Shown: piece by piece, positions 11,978-21,446 of the stretch | Layout: each line of letters opens with the position of its first letter | Numbering within the stretch: position 1 is the first letter of the stretch | From: JBBECE01 sp040881985 | GTDB lineage: Bacteria > Pseudomonadota > Alphaproteobacteria > Rhizobiales > Devosiaceae | Assembly (NCBI GenBank): GCA_040881985.1 | Contig: JBBECE010000016.1 | Coordinates: forward strand, 1-64,000 | Direction: 5' to 3' | DNA length: 64,000 nucleotides | The notes under the pieces: model-generated | The model's database searches: none | What the model saw: the letters and a program-made list of their open reading frames with translations, nothing else | Told to the model about the DNA's origin: nothing | Position numbers and translations under genes: made by a program

Positions 11978-13201
11978 ATGAGACGTGCGGTCGTCACCGG
12001 CATGGGGATCGTCTCCTCGATCGGCAACAACACCCAGGAAGTGTTGGCAAGCCTGCGCGAGGCGAGGTCGGGGATTTCTTTCTCGCCAGACTATGCCGAA
12101 CGCAATTTCCGCTGCCAGGTTCACGGCGCCCCCAGTCTCGATCCCTTCACCATCGTCGACAAACGTATCGCTCGCTTCATGGGCAAGGGTTCGGCCTGGA
12201 ACTATATTGCCATGCAGCAGGCGATCGCCGACTCCGGGCTCGAGGAAACCGACATCAAGAATCCGCGCACCGGCATCATCATGGGCTCGGGCGGGCCCTC
12301 GACCTCGGCCATCGTCGCCGCCGCCGATATAACCCGCCAGAAGGGCCCGAAGCGCGTCGGCCCCTTCGCGGTGCCGAAAGCCATGTCTTCAACCGCCTCG
12401 GCGACGCTCGCCACGCCCTTCGGCATCAAGGGCGTCAACTATTCGATCTCTTCGGCCTGCGCGACCTCCAACCATTGCATCGGCAACGCCTATGAGCAGA
12501 TCCAGCTCAACAAACAAGACATCGTCTTTGCCGGCGGCTCAGAGGAGCTCGACTGGACGCTGTCCAACCTTTTCGACGGCATGGGGGCGATGTCGACCCA
12601 TTTCAACGCCACCCCTTCGGTCGCCTCGCGCGCTTACGACAAGAATCGCGATGGCTTCGTGATCGCCGGCGGGGCGGGCGTGGTCGTGCTGGAGGAACTC
12701 GAACACGCCAGGGCCCGCGGCGCCCGCATCCATGCCGAACTCATCGGCTACGGGGCGACCTCGGACGGCTACGACATGGTGCAGCCATCGGGCGAGGGCG
12801 CCATCCGCTGCATGCGGCTGGCGCTCGAGACCGTCAAAATGCCGGTCGACTATATCAACCCGCACGCGACCTCGACCCCGATCGGCGACAAGCGCGAAAT
12901 CGAGGCGCTGCGAGAAGTGTTCGGCTCGGGCGACAAGTGCCCGCCGATCTCGGCGACCAAGTCGCTCACCGGCCATTCGCTCGGGGCGACCGGGGTCCAG
13001 GAAGCGATCTATTCAGTCCTGATGATGCGCAGCTCGTTCCTCTGCAAGAGCGCCCATATCGACGAGCTCGACCCGGAATTCGTCGACATGCCGATCCTGC
13101 GCGAACGCCACGACAATATCGCAATCGGCTGCGTGCTCTCCAACTCCTTCGGGTTCGGGGGCACCAACGCCACGCTGGTCTTCAAACACCCCGAGGCGTA
13201 A
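11978..13201 (+). CDS. fabB: 3-oxoacyl-ACP synthase I
   Basis: FabB is the condensing enzyme that extends the cis-3-decenoyl-ACP made by FabA. The 407-residue product has the Cys-His-His site: Cys161 in [10 protein letters not shown], His296 in [11 protein letters not shown] and His333 in TGHSLGATG. The C-terminus has the [13 protein letters not shown] motif. It forms a fabA-fabB unit next to irr; no fabI was seen after it, unlike some relatives. Confidence 0.96.
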   Translation: MRRAVVTGMGIVSSIGNNTQEVLASLREARSGISFSPDYAERNFRCQVHGAPSLDPFTIVDKRIARFMGKGSAWNYIAMQQAIADSGLEETDIKNPRTGIIMGSGGPSTSAIVAAADITRQKGPKRVGPFAVPKAMSSTASATLATPFGIKGVNYSISSACATSNHCIGNAYEQIQLNKQDIVFAGGSEELDWTLSNLFDGMGAMSTHFNATPSVASRAYDKNRDGFVIAGGAGVVVLEELEHARARGARIHAELIGYGATSDGYDMVQPSGEGAIRCMRLALETVKMPVDYINPHATSTPIGDKREIEALREVFGSGDKCPPISATKSLTGHSLGATGVQEAIYSVLMMRSSFLCKSAHIDELDPEFVDMPILRERHDNIAIGCVLSNSFGFGGTNATLVFKHPEA

Positions 13202-13230
13202 AACGCGGACAATCCGCTGGGAGGCGTTCC

Positions 13231-14373
13231 ATCGCTCAGGTCGAGACTGCCTGTTTCGTGATCGCCGACATCTCCGGCTATACGCGGTTTTTGGCCGGTG
13301 TGGAGCTGGATCATGCCCAGGACATTCTGGCCGACCTGATCGGCACGGTTGTCACCGGGCTGCGCCCGCCCTTCCGGCTGGCCAAGCTCGAAGGCGACGC
13401 GGCCTTCGTCTATTCCCTGGCCGATGCGGTGGACGGATCGCTGCTGCAGGATTCGATCGAATCGACCTATTTCGCTTTCCGCCGCCGCTTGCGCGACATC
13501 AAACAGGCGACCGTCTGCCAATGCGACGCCTGTCGGCAGATGGCGACGCTCGACCTGAAGTTCGTCGTCCATCACGGCCAGATGGCGATTCAAGCCATGG
13601 CGGGTCAGGAGGAATTGGTCGGTCGCGACGTTATTCTGGTGCATCGCCTTCTGAAAAGCGCGGCGGGCGAAAAGACCGGCAGGCATGCCTATGCGATGTT
13701 CTCGGACGCCTGCATCAGGGCGATGGGAATTGACGCAGCGCAGCACAGGATGCTCCCGCATTCGGAGATGATCGACGCCATCGGCGAGGCGAAGCTCTGG
13801 ATCCGTGACCTCGAGGACGCCTGGACAGAGGAAAACGGGCGAAACCGCGTAATCGTCGCCCGCGAGGACGCAGCGCTGCTCTTCGAGGGCGATGTCGATG
13901 CGCCGCGCCCGCTGGTCTGGGAATATTTCACCCTTCCCGAGCACCGGCCCAAATGGCAGGGCTCGATCAGCATCGAGGAGCAGTTCGCCGACGGCCGGCG
14001 CGGCGTGGGCACCGTCGCCCATTGCGCCCATGGCGCCTTCACCCTTATCGAGCATGTGCTCGATTTCCGCCCTTTCGACTATCTAACGGTCTCGCATCTG
14101 ATCGGGGTGACCGAGGGCGACCCGATCTTGATCACCTATGTGCTGTCCGACGCCCCGGGCGGCGGCACGCATGTGGAAGCGCGGTTCGGCGAGCCGTCCG
14201 AGGCGGCGCGCGTGCATTTCGAGGCGCTGCGTCCCGTGCTGGAACAGGCCTATCCGCTGCCCATCGACACGCTGAAAGGGCTGATGGCCGGTCGTCAGGA
14301 AAGCGAAGGGGTGATCGCCGAGCCGTCCCTGCCGCAATCTTCGGAACGCTTCATCTCCCAGCCGGTGACCTAG
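13231..14373 (+). CDS. Cyclase-homology (DUF2652) plus SRPBCC-like protein, apparent ATC start
   Basis: The product (about 380 residues) begins with a class III cyclase-like DUF2652 domain (ACFVIADISGYTRFL, KLEGDAAFVYS, VGRDVILVHRLLK). It ends with an SRPBCC/START-like domain (VDAPRPLVWEYFTLPEHRPKWQG). Catalytic metal ligands beyond IADISG are not obvious, so cyclase activity is doubtful. No ATG, GTG or TTG lies near the domain start: the GGGAGG at 13219-13224 points to ATC 13231. A GTG at 13258 would cut into the first strand. The end overlaps convergent moeB by 23 bases. Confidence 0.75.
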   Translation: MAQVETACFVIADISGYTRFLAGVELDHAQDILADLIGTVVTGLRPPFRLAKLEGDAAFVYSLADAVDGSLLQDSIESTYFAFRRRLRDIKQATVCQCDACRQMATLDLKFVVHHGQMAIQAMAGQEELVGRDVILVHRLLKSAAGEKTGRHAYAMFSDACIRAMGIDAAQHRMLPHSEMIDAIGEAKLWIRDLEDAWTEENGRNRVIVAREDAALLFEGDVDAPRPLVWEYFTLPEHRPKWQGSISIEEQFADGRRGVGTVAHCAHGAFTLIEHVLDFRPFDYLTVSHLIGVTEGDPILITYVLSDAPGGGTHVEARFGEPSEAARVHFEALRPVLEQAYPLPIDTLKGLMAGRQESEGVIAEPSLPQSSERFISQPVT

Positions 14374-15142
14374 CCGCCCCGGTCAACGGATTGCCGGCGC
14401 GCCAGGGGTAGCGCATTTCGCTGAAGCGGGCCTCCTGCCCGTCATAGATCAGCAGCCTGCCGACGAGCGGCTCCCCGACGCCGGTGATGAGCTTGATCGC
14501 CTCCATCGCCATCAGCGAGCCGATCACCCCGGCGACCGGTCCGAGTACGCCGACATCCTCGCAAACGGGCAGGCTCCCGGGATCGGGCCGCTCGGGATAA
14601 AGACACCGGAACGTCGGCAGCGGCTCGCCGCCCTTGCCGAGCCGGTGCGCGAGGATTGTCGTCAGCGTGCCGTCGTAGAGTGCAATCGCCCCGGTCACCA
14701 GCGGGGTGGCCTCGAGGAAGCAAGCGTCGGAGACCGCCAGCCGCGTGTCGAACGTGTCCGAGCCGTCGAGCACCAGATCATGGCCCGCGATGAGCGCCCG
14801 AGCATTCTCGGCAGTCAGTCGCCGCTCGATCGGCTCGATCATGACCTCTGGATTGAGCGCCTCGGCGAAACGCTTCGCCGATTGCGCCTTGGCGGCCCCT
14901 TTGTCCTCGGTGCGGTGGATCACCTGCCGCTGCAGATTTGCGAGCGCGACCCTGTCGTCGTCGATAACCGTGATCCGCCCAACCCCTGCCGCCGCCAGAT
15001 AAGCAATCGCCGGGCTGCCGAGCCCGCCCGCCCCCACAATGAGCACACTTGCGGCTTTCAGCTTTTGCTGTCCGGCCCCGCCCACCCCCTTGAGCACGAT
15101 ATGCCGGGCATAGCGCCGGATTTCGTCCGGGCCGAGTACCAT
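14351..15142 (-). CDS. moeB: MoeB/ThiF-family adenylyltransferase
   Basis: E1-like enzymes of this family adenylate the C-terminal Gly-Gly of MoaD or ThiS before sulfur transfer. The 263-residue product starts with RRYARHIVL, then the ATP-binding GAGGLGSP, DDDRVALANLQRQ and the RCLYPERPDP region with a Cys in PVCEDVGVLGPV. The two CxxC zinc pairs of E. coli MoeB are absent, as in many alphaproteobacterial members. It follows the DUF2259 gene with a TGATG junction. Whether it serves molybdopterin or thiamine synthesis cannot be told here. Confidence 0.88.
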   Translation of the reverse strand: MVLGPDEIRRYARHIVLKGVGGAGQQKLKAASVLIVGAGGLGSPAIAYLAAAGVGRITVIDDDRVALANLQRQVIHRTEDKGAAKAQSAKRFAEALNPEVMIEPIERRLTAENARALIAGHDLVLDGSDTFDTRLAVSDACFLEATPLVTGAIALYDGTLTTILAHRLGKGGEPLPTFRCLYPERPDPGSLPVCEDVGVLGPVAGVIGSLMAMEAIKLITGVGEPLVGRLLIYDGQEARFSEMRYPWRAGNPLTGAARSPAGR

Positions 15143-15873
15143 CAGGGGCCGGGCAGGGTGAGTGGCACCGCCACGAATCTCCGGTCCACCCCCTCAAAAC
15201 CGAAGGCATAAACCGAAATCAGCGCCACCGCATGGGCAAGATCGTAGCTCTGATACGGCACCGCCACGGCATGAATGCGATAGGTCGTGGGGCACCCGCG
15301 CGAGCCCGGGATCGCGGCGTCGCGATAGATTTCCCGATCGAAGTCGTCACTGCCGAGGATCAGTCCAAAACCCATCGGGTCATCGCCGAGATAGGCAATG
15401 CAGTCGAGCGGGGAGGGTGCCTTGAAGATTTCGAGTGACAGGCGATAGGACCCGAAGACGTGCCCTGGATCGGAATAGCCCGGCACCCCGAAATCGAGGC
15501 TGAGCCCGTCGGCCCCCGTCTCGCCGTCGCCGTTCATGGCGATCAGGACGGCGGGATGGAGAACGTCGAGCGCGCCAAGCGCCTCGGTTGCGTCCTCGAG
15601 CGCCTCGTCGCGGATCGTCGCCAATGTGGTGATCTCGTCGGGCGCCTGCCGCCGGAAGGGACCGGCCGCCCAGTCGTCTTCTGCAAGATCGACGACATAG
15701 ACGCTGGAATAGGCAAAGCCCGATCCGTCCTGGATGCCGAATTCCTCGAAGGCGAAATAGCGCCCATCCGGGGAATAGCCGATGAGATCGAGCTCGGCCC
15801 GTTCGGCCGCCGGCGCGCCAAGCGAGAGGATCGAAAGTCCGAGCGCGATCAGGAACCGTCGGGCCATGGCCAT
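15142..15873 (-). CDS. DUF2259-type secreted protein
   Basis: The 243-residue product has a signal peptide ([21 protein letters not shown]) and a beta-rich body beginning [20 protein letters not shown], which matches what I recall of the DUF2259 predicted secreted proteins. No enzyme motif is seen. It starts inside the end of dut (25-base overlap; 19 if ATG 15867 is used) and ends one base into moeB, so dut, this gene and moeB form an operon. Function unknown. Confidence 0.78.
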   Translation of the reverse strand: MAMARRFLIALGLSILSLGAPAAERAELDLIGYSPDGRYFAFEEFGIQDGSGFAYSSVYVVDLAEDDWAAGPFRRQAPDEITTLATIRDEALEDATEALGALDVLHPAVLIAMNGDGETGADGLSLDFGVPGYSDPGHVFGSYRLSLEIFKAPSPLDCIAYLGDDPMGFGLILGSDDFDREIYRDAAIPGSRGCPTTYRIHAVAVPYQSYDLAHAVALISVYAFGFEGVDRRFVAVPLTLPGP

Positions 15874-16337
15874 CTTTCCGTCACCCCGTTCCCGGTCGAG
15901 CCGAACCTGGTCGCCCCGCGCGCCGTCATGTCGGGGGAATCCCGTTCTACGAATTCGGCCTCGGTAAAGCGGGCGACGACAAGCTGGGCGATCCGGTCGC
16001 CGCGCCTGACCGTGAACGGCGCGTCCCCGTGATTGATGAGGATGACCATCACCTCGCCGCGATAGTCGGCATCGATCGTCCCCGGCGCGTTGAGAACCGT
16101 CACCCCATGCTCGGCCGCAAGGCCCGAGCGGGGCCGCACCTGGCCCTCCGTGCCGGGCGGCAGCAAGAGCACGAGCCCCGTCGGCACCAGCGCCCTGGCC
16201 CCGGGCGCAATCGTCAGCGGCCGGTCAAGAGGCAAGGCGGCGGCAAGGTCGAACCCCGCCGCCCCCTGGCTTGCGGCGCGGGGCGGGGCAAGGCCCCGCC
16301 CGTGATCGAGCCAGGCAAAACCGACCGTACTGGTCAT
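15849..16337 (-). CDS. dut: dUTP diphosphatase
   Basis: Dut hydrolyses dUTP to dUMP, keeping uracil out of DNA and supplying thymidylate synthesis. The 162-residue product has the trimeric dUTPase motifs: AAGFDLAA (1), RPRSGLA (2), [13 protein letters not shown] (3), [10 protein letters not shown] (4) and [10 protein letters not shown] (5). Motif 5 has Arg where most homologues have Gly, a small oddity. It lies downstream of ubiE-ubiB and a lipoprotein gene on the same strand; in many Rhizobiales coaBC stands between ubiB and dut and is not found here. Confidence 0.95.
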   Translation of the reverse strand: MTSTVGFAWLDHGRGLAPPRAASQGAAGFDLAAALPLDRPLTIAPGARALVPTGLVLLLPPGTEGQVRPRSGLAAEHGVTVLNAPGTIDADYRGEVMVILINHGDAPFTVRRGDRIAQLVVARFTEAEFVERDSPDMTARGATRFGSTGNGVTERWPWPDGS

Positions 16338-16354
16338 GCCGGCGTCCGCATCTG

Positions 16355-16939
16355 CTATTTCTGCACCACGGCGTAAGCTTCGTCGGGAACCGTCGCCTTG
16401 CCGCTGATAAGGTCGACGAACGATATCGTGAGCGACGCCGAGTTGCCGTCGGGGGCGATCTCCATATTGGTGTCGACGATCCGTCCGCCCGAAACCCTCA
16501 GTACCAGCGAGTGGCCTTCGAACATCGCCGTCATCATCGCCAACGCCTGCGGATCGGTTGCCTCTTCACCCATGCTTTCCCCAAGCGTGTTGGTCGGGAA
16601 GGTCACCCTCACCCGGCCGCCTCCCTCATTGACGATCGCCGGTTGCGCCCCCTCCGCGTCCTCGTCGAAGATCAGATCGGCGAAGGCGCCCTCCTTGACC
16701 TCGCTGCATTTGACGATCGTCTCCTCGATCGTCAGCTCGCCGTCCTCGCAGAAGTCGGCCGCGCCGCCTTCCTGGGCTGCCATCATGTCGTACATCTGCT
16801 TGTCGATGCTGGCGGTCATGGTACCGCGCGCGGTTGTGTCGCTCAAAACCGTGATGTCCATTTCGACATCGATGCAGCCCGCAAGGCCGGCCGTCAGGGT
16901 CACGAACCCGGCGAGCCGGGCAAGGGTGGAAATCTGCAT
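16355..16939 (-). CDS. Predicted lipoprotein of unknown function
   Basis: With ATG 16939 (AAAGGAC 7 bases upstream) the product has 194 residues. It begins with a lipoprotein signal peptide ending in the lipobox LAGC. The mature part starts [17 protein letters not shown] and is acidic with alternating strands; it resembles the small LppM-like/DUF3153-type lipoproteins only loosely, so no function is assigned. It sits between ubiB and dut, where relatives often carry coaBC. Confidence 0.75.
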   Translation of the reverse strand: MQISTLARLAGFVTLTAGLAGCIDVEMDITVLSDTTARGTMTASIDKQMYDMMAAQEGGAADFCEDGELTIEETIVKCSEVKEGAFADLIFDEDAEGAQPAIVNEGGGRVRVTFPTNTLGESMGEEATDPQALAMMTAMFEGHSLVLRVSGGRIVDTNMEIAPDGNSASLTISFVDLISGKATVPDEAYAVVQK

Positions 16940-17045
16940 GGCAATCGTCCTTTCAATGGCGCCCGGAGCGGGCTGCAAGTCCCCTAGGCCACTTTATTGG
17001 CGCCCCGGTTTGCCGACAAGCGCGTCATGGCGCCCGTCGCTAATT

Positions 17046-18584
17046 TCAGAAAATCGTCACAATCGCCGCGATTCCGGCGAGTCCAATGACGATCCAGACC
17101 GTCGCGATAAACCAGGAGTTGAGATAGGCCGGCCGGCCGCCCCGTTCCCGCTCCGCCGCCACGAGCAGCCTTTCATAGCGTTCGATCAGGGACAGCGCTT
17201 TGCGGGTCGCGGCGGCGAGGTCGCCGAAGAGCTCGAGCGCCTTCTCGACCTGTCCGAGCGGTCCAACCTGCCGCCTCACCCACTCCGAGACGATCGGCTC
17301 GGCGGCCGTCCACATGTCGAGATCTGGGTCGAGCGACCGCGCCACCCCCTCGACAACAACCATGGTCTTCTGCAGCAGCAAGAGTTCAGTCCGGGTTTGC
17401 ATGTCGAAGAGTTCGGTGACTTCCATCAGTTGCGCCAACACCCGCCCCATCGAGATCTCGCGCGCCGGCCGGCCAAACATCGGCTCGCCGATCGCCCGCA
17501 GCGCCTGGGCGAAATCCTCGACCGAATATGTGTTGGGCACATAACCGATTTCGATATGCAGCGCCGCCATCCGCCGGTAGTCGCGAGTGATGAAGCCGAA
17601 AAGGATTTCCGCCAGGAACCGCCGCTCGCGCTTGCCGATCCTTCCCATGATCCCGAAATCGACTGCGCGGATGGCGCCCGTCGCCGGATCGACGAAGAGG
17701 TTCCCCGGGTGCAAGTCGGCATGGAAAAAGCCGTGCTCGATCGCCTGGCGCAGGAAATGCCGCATCAATTCGCGGGCGAGTCGTTTGCGATCGACCCCCG
17801 CCGCGTCGAGTCCCGGATGATCGGCGATCGGGACGCCAGCAATCCAGTTGGTCGTTAGAACATTCCGCGCCGTATGCGCCCATTCGACGACCGGTACCTC
17901 GAACCCATTCGTCCCTTCGAGCATGCCTGCCATTTCCGATATCGCCGCCGCTTCGAGGCGCAAATCCAGCTCGATCAGGGCGGTGCGTTCGAGAGTCTCG
18001 GCGACCGCCACCGGCCGCAGGCGCCGCGCGGGCGGAGAAAACCGCTCGACGAGCCGCGCATAGGTCATCACCGTGTCGAGGTCGCGGCGGAATCTTTCCT
18101 CAATCCCCGGCCGCAGGATTTTGATCGCCACGGCCCGCGCCGTGCCGCGTCCGTCGTCGAGCGTCGCGCGATGCACCTGGGCGATCGAAGCCGCCGCGAC
18201 GGGCGGCGACAAATCCTTGAGTTCGCCGGCACGGGCTTCCCCCAGCGCCGCCCGAAGCATGCCCGGCACGAGCGCCGCGTCGAAGGCCGGCATCCGGTCC
18301 TGCAGGGCGCTTAGATCCTCGGCGATTCCGACCCCGACAATATCGGGTCGGGTCGCCAAAAGCTGACCGAGCTTCACCCAAGTCGGCCCGAGCCGCTCGA
18401 GGGCCTTGGCGAGCCGCTCGACGCGGCCGGTCCGGCGCACGCTTCGGCGCTCGACCAGTCGGGCGAACAAGATCAGCCGCAGCGCGCCCGCCGGGAGAGG
18501 CTGGCCATCGGTCGCTGCCAGCGCACCTTCCCGCGCCAGCACGAACCCGGCGCGCAGCAGCCGCCAATAGACCCCGATGCTCAT
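17046..18584 (-). CDS. ubiB: UbiB-family protein for ubiquinone biosynthesis
   Basis: UbiB is an atypical kinase-like membrane protein needed for ubiquinone synthesis. The 512-residue product has the family KxGQ motif (WVKLGQLLATRPD), the AAASIAQVHRA segment, HADLHPGNLFVD with the catalytic-loop Asp, and DFGIMGRIG. It ends in transmembrane helices (WFIATVWIVIGLAGIAAI). It starts 7 bases after the ubiE stop, as in most proteobacteria. Confidence 0.95.
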   Translation of the reverse strand: MSIGVYWRLLRAGFVLAREGALAATDGQPLPAGALRLILFARLVERRSVRRTGRVERLAKALERLGPTWVKLGQLLATRPDIVGVGIAEDLSALQDRMPAFDAALVPGMLRAALGEARAGELKDLSPPVAAASIAQVHRATLDDGRGTARAVAIKILRPGIEERFRRDLDTVMTYARLVERFSPPARRLRPVAVAETLERTALIELDLRLEAAAISEMAGMLEGTNGFEVPVVEWAHTARNVLTTNWIAGVPIADHPGLDAAGVDRKRLARELMRHFLRQAIEHGFFHADLHPGNLFVDPATGAIRAVDFGIMGRIGKRERRFLAEILFGFITRDYRRMAALHIEIGYVPNTYSVEDFAQALRAIGEPMFGRPAREISMGRVLAQLMEVTELFDMQTRTELLLLQKTMVVVEGVARSLDPDLDMWTAAEPIVSEWVRRQVGPLGQVEKALELFGDLAAATRKALSLIERYERLLVAAERERGGRPAYLNSWFIATVWIVIGLAGIAAIVTIF

Positions 18585-18591
18585 CGCGGCC

Positions 18592-19353
18592 TCAGAGTTT
18601 CCAGCCTGAATGGATCGCGGCGATGTTGCCGCTGAGCGGGGTATGGGTGACCCGCGCGAACCCGGCCACCCCGATCATCGAAGCGAACACCGCCGGCCCG
18701 GGGAACTGCCGGATGCTCTCGACGAGATAGGTGTAGGGCTCGGTGCTGCCGGTCACCGCCCGCCCCAGCGGCGGGATCGCCCGTTCGCAATAGAGCTGAT
18801 AGAGCCGGTCGAGGACCGGCACGTCGGGCTTCGAGAATTCGAGGCAGAGGAACCGTCCGCCGCGCCTGAGTACCCGAAAGGCCTCGCCAAGCGCCGCCTC
18901 GATCCGCGGCACGTTGCGGATGCCGAAGGCGATCGTGAAGGCGTCGAAGCTGTCGTCGTCGAAGGCAAGCGCCTCGGCATTCGCCTCGACGAACCTGACA
19001 GCGCCGGGATGGCGCCAGCCCGCTGCCCGCTCCGCCCCGACCGCCAGCATGTCCCTATTGACGTCGGCGACGATGACCTCGGCGTTACCGTGCGCCGCCT
19101 CGATGATGCGCTGGGCGACATCGCCGGTACCCCCGGCCATATCGAGCACCTTCAACGGGCGGCCCATCCGGGGCGGGGAAAGCATCGCCACCAGAGCGTC
19201 CTTCCACAGCCGATGCACCCCGAAACTCATCAGGTCGTTCATCAAATCATAGCGCCGCGCGACCCGGTCGAAGACCGCGTTGACAAGCCCCTGCTTGTCC
19301 TCTAGCGCAACCTCTCTGTCGCCGAAATGCGTGGTCTCTCGCGCCCTCGCCAT
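18592..19353 (-). CDS. ubiE: Ubiquinone/menaquinone C-methyltransferase
   Basis: UbiE methylates the C2 position of the benzoquinol ring with SAM. With ATG 19353 the product has 253 residues. It shows the UbiE signature [25 protein letters not shown], the SAM-binding [11 protein letters not shown], and FAIGIRN-like FGIRNVP with [20 protein letters not shown]. The upstream in-frame extension to 19413 is not family-like. It is divergent from mutM, with 134 bases between the starts, and is co-transcribed with ubiB. Confidence 0.95.
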   Translation of the reverse strand: MARARETTHFGDREVALEDKQGLVNAVFDRVARRYDLMNDLMSFGVHRLWKDALVAMLSPPRMGRPLKVLDMAGGTGDVAQRIIEAAHGNAEVIVADVNRDMLAVGAERAAGWRHPGAVRFVEANAEALAFDDDSFDAFTIAFGIRNVPRIEAALGEAFRVLRRGGRFLCLEFSKPDVPVLDRLYQLYCERAIPPLGRAVTGSTEPYTYLVESIRQFPGPAVFASMIGVAGFARVTHTPLSGNIAAIHSGWKL

Positions 19354-19487
19354 GAACTCCAACCCGCCGCGAATGCTCACCTTTGATGCCCCGCTGCCGG
19401 GGGGCGGCGGCACCTTAGCCGAGGGGCATGCCCGAATCCATCGCGCGCCCGCAGAGGAAAAGCGAAGGGTTAAGGGCGCCCGATGCC

Positions 19488-20369
19488 ATGCCTGAGCTGC
19501 CCGAGGTCGAGACCGTCCGGCGGGGGCTTGAGCCCTTCGTCACCGGCGCCCTGATCGCCCACGTTGCGGTCAACCGGGGCGACCTGCGCTTTCCCTTCCC
19601 CCGCAACTTCGCGAGACGACTGACAGGCCAGCGCATCGAGGCGATTGGCCGCCGCGCCAAATATCTCCTCTTTTCGCTCTCCGGCGGACAGACATGGCTC
19701 TCGCACCTCGGGATGACCGGCAGCTGGACCATCGAAGCCGGTGCCGAACTTGCCGTCCGCCGCCACCGGCCGGCCCCCAACGGCGCCGCCCACACTCACC
19801 TGGTCCTCACTCTTGAACAGGCGGACGGGACGGGGGTCACCATTTCCTATGCCGACGCGCGCCGCTTCGGCTTCATGGACCTTTTCGCCGACCCTGCCGA
19901 TTGCGCGTTTCTGCGCCATCTCGGTCCCGAACCGCTCGGCAACGAGTTTGGCGCGGCGCATCTGGCCCGCGCCTTCGCCGGCAAGAAAGCGCCGATCAAG
20001 GCGGCGCTCCTCGATCAGCGCATCGTCGCCGGACTCGGCAATATCTATGTCTGCGAGGCGCTGTTCCGGGCCAATATCTCGCCGCGCCGCCGCGCCTCGA
20101 CGCTGGTTGCCCGATCGGGTGCGCCAAGGGAGTCTCTGGAACGGCTTGCCGAGGCGATTCGCGCGGTGTTGATCGAGGCGATCGCGGCGGGCGGCTCAAC
20201 GCTCCGGGATTTTCGCGCCGCCTCCGGCGAACTCGGCTATTTCCAGCACCGTTTCGAGGTCTACGACCGGGAGGGCGAGCATTGCCTGAGGCTGGCCTGC
20301 ACCGGCATCGTCCGGCGCATCGTCCAATCCGGCCGCGCCAGCTTCTACTGCCCGGTCTGTCAGCGGTGA
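19488..20369 (+). CDS. mutM: Formamidopyrimidine-DNA glycosylase
   Basis: MutM excises oxidised purines such as 8-oxoguanine. The start at 19488 is fixed by the mature N-terminal [13 protein letters not shown], in which Pro is the catalytic nucleophile and Glu the helper. The 293-residue product has the LGMTGS lysine region, the H2TH segment ([18 protein letters not shown]) and a C-terminal zinc finger C-x4-C-x16-C-x2-C ending CPVCQR. The wider first Cys spacing is common in alphaproteobacteria. mutM is commonly found beside ubiE in this group. Confidence 0.95.
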   Translation: MPELPEVETVRRGLEPFVTGALIAHVAVNRGDLRFPFPRNFARRLTGQRIEAIGRRAKYLLFSLSGGQTWLSHLGMTGSWTIEAGAELAVRRHRPAPNGAAHTHLVLTLEQADGTGVTISYADARRFGFMDLFADPADCAFLRHLGPEPLGNEFGAAHLARAFAGKKAPIKAALLDQRIVAGLGNIYVCEALFRANISPRRRASTLVARSGAPRESLERLAEAIRAVLIEAIAAGGSTLRDFRAASGELGYFQHRFEVYDREGEHCLRLACTGIVRRIVQSGRASFYCPVCQR

Positions 20370-20388
20370 CGCCCAGCCCCCGCGCCCG

Positions 20389-20417
20389 TTGACGGGCCGC
20401 GCTCGCCTCTCTATAAC
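20389..20417 (+). promoter_or_regulatory. Sigma70 promoter of rpsT
   Basis: TTGACG (20389-20394), exactly 17 bases, and TATAAC (20412-20417) form a near-consensus sigma70 promoter between mutM and rpsT. Transcription should begin near 20424, giving a leader of about 68 bases. Confidence 0.8.
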
Positions 20418-20428
20418 CGCGCCAGTTC

Positions 20429-20473
20429 GGGCGGCAGGGTTGCCGCCCCTTTGTTTCGGGGGCTTTCGGCCCC
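20429..20473 (+). promoter_or_regulatory. Two hairpins in the rpsT leader
   Basis: Hairpin 1 pairs GGGCGGCA (20429-20436) with TGCCGCCC (20441-20448) around GGGT and is followed by CTTTGTTT, so it looks like a terminator. Hairpin 2 pairs GGGGC (20459-20463) with GCCCC (20469-20473) shortly before the GAGGA ribosome-binding site. Hairpin 1 could end mutM transcripts or attenuate rpsT; S20 regulates its own synthesis in E. coli. Confidence 0.6.
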
Positions 20474-20491
20474 GACCGTGATGAGGATCAG

Positions 20492-20758
20492 ATGGCCAAT
20501 ACCAAATCGGCGAAAAAGGCCGTCCGCAAAAGCGTCCGCCAGACCGAAGTCAACAAGTCGCGCCGCTCGCGGATGCGCACCTTCGTTCGCAAGGTCGAGG
20601 AGGCGATCGCCAAGAACGACGCCAAGGCGGCCCGCGAGGCGCTCGCCACCGCCCAGCCCGAGATCATGCGGGCGGCATCTGCCGGCATCGTTCACCGCAA
20701 CACCGCGGCGCGGAAGATTTCGCGACTTGCCGCGCGCGCCAAGGCACTGCGCGCCTGA
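20492..20758 (+). CDS. rpsT: 30S ribosomal protein S20
   Basis: The 88-residue product has the full S20 pattern: basic N-terminus [36 protein letters not shown] and C-terminal [23 protein letters not shown]20 binds 16S rRNA early in 30S assembly. It has its own strong promoter and structured leader and stands just upstream of dnaA, as in Bradyrhizobium-like genomes. Confidence 0.97.
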   Translation: MANTKSAKKAVRKSVRQTEVNKSRRSRMRTFVRKVEEAIAKNDAKAAREALATAQPEIMRAASAGIVHRNTAARKISRLAARAKALRA

Positions 20759-21446
20759 ATCCATCGTCCGGCCGCTCGCGGGCGGTCCGGCGATTTTCAT
20801 TTCGCTGTAGCATTACTGTCACAGACGCGGCGTTTGCGCCGGCAGTTGGCGCCTTCCCATGCGGGCGAAACCGCGCCGAGCGACACCCGCGCCGGCGATT
20901 TCGGCGCACCGGAAGAAACCGCAAAAAATTTTCCGCTACTGTCGAATTTGAACCCGGAAGCGAATCCCGGTTGATTCACAGCCCGTTATTTTCACGAGGT
21001 TCCCACCCAGCGCGGAAGCCAAATTCCTTTCGCCGGAGTCAAGCCCCCTCGCGCGAGATTCCCCGGTTGAATCGCCAAAAACCGCGCTCTAAGATGCCGG
21101 CCATTGAAGGTAATGTTGCAAGTATCGGAGCGTTCGAGTTTTGGCCGGTGCGAAATAATGGGGGACGGAAAATGCGGATGGATGCGGTCGGCGAATTGAG
21201 TTTTCAAAATCCCGTCAGTAGACCTCCGCACCGCTCCTTCCGCTAAGCGGCGTTTCACCGGCGAAGAGTTTTCGAAGTCAGAGCACCGGGGCGCCGAGGC
21301 GCCAAATCTGAAACACAGTCAAGTAGTAAGTCTCGCCAGGGTCATTGCGGCGATCCGGTGAGGTGCATCCGGAATTGCGGGTGCGAAGGGGGCGGCCACC
21401 AGAGCCGGCACGAAGCCGGTCCGTGGACTCAAGAAGGGGCACCGTA
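20759..21446. other. Gene-free region between rpsT and dnaA with clustered GANTC sites
   Basis: No convincing gene is present in these 688 bases. An imperfect hairpin (20768-20790, followed by CGATTTTCATTT) may end rpsT. Four GANTC sites, the target of the alphaproteobacterial methylase CcrM, lie within 112 bases (20962, 20973, 21036, 21069), and a fifth at 21426 is just before dnaA. TGATTCACA at 20972-20980 differs from the DnaA box TTWTNCACA at one position. No cluster of DnaA boxes or long AT-rich tract is seen, so it is read as the dnaA control region rather than a proven origin. Confidence 0.5.
20768..20796 (+). terminator. Possible terminator after rpsT
   Basis: CCGGCCGC pairs with GCGG-T-CCGG (one bulged T) and is followed by CGATTTTCATTT, starting 9 bases after the rpsT stop. 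The stem is imperfect and the T tract interrupted. Confidence 0.4.

Noticed and set aside
16398..17858. 486-codon plus-strand frame opposite the lipoprotein and ubiB
   Set aside because: Ser/Pro/Arg-rich with no motif; both minus-strand genes are better supported.
20971..21246. 91-codon open frame in the rpsT-dnaA spacer
   Set aside because: Start has no ribosome-binding site and the translation lacks any hydrophobic or domain pattern.
20759..21446. Chromosomal replication origin next to dnaA
   Set aside because: Only one near-match to a DnaA box and no long AT-rich segment were seen; in many Rhizobiales the origin lies away from dnaA.
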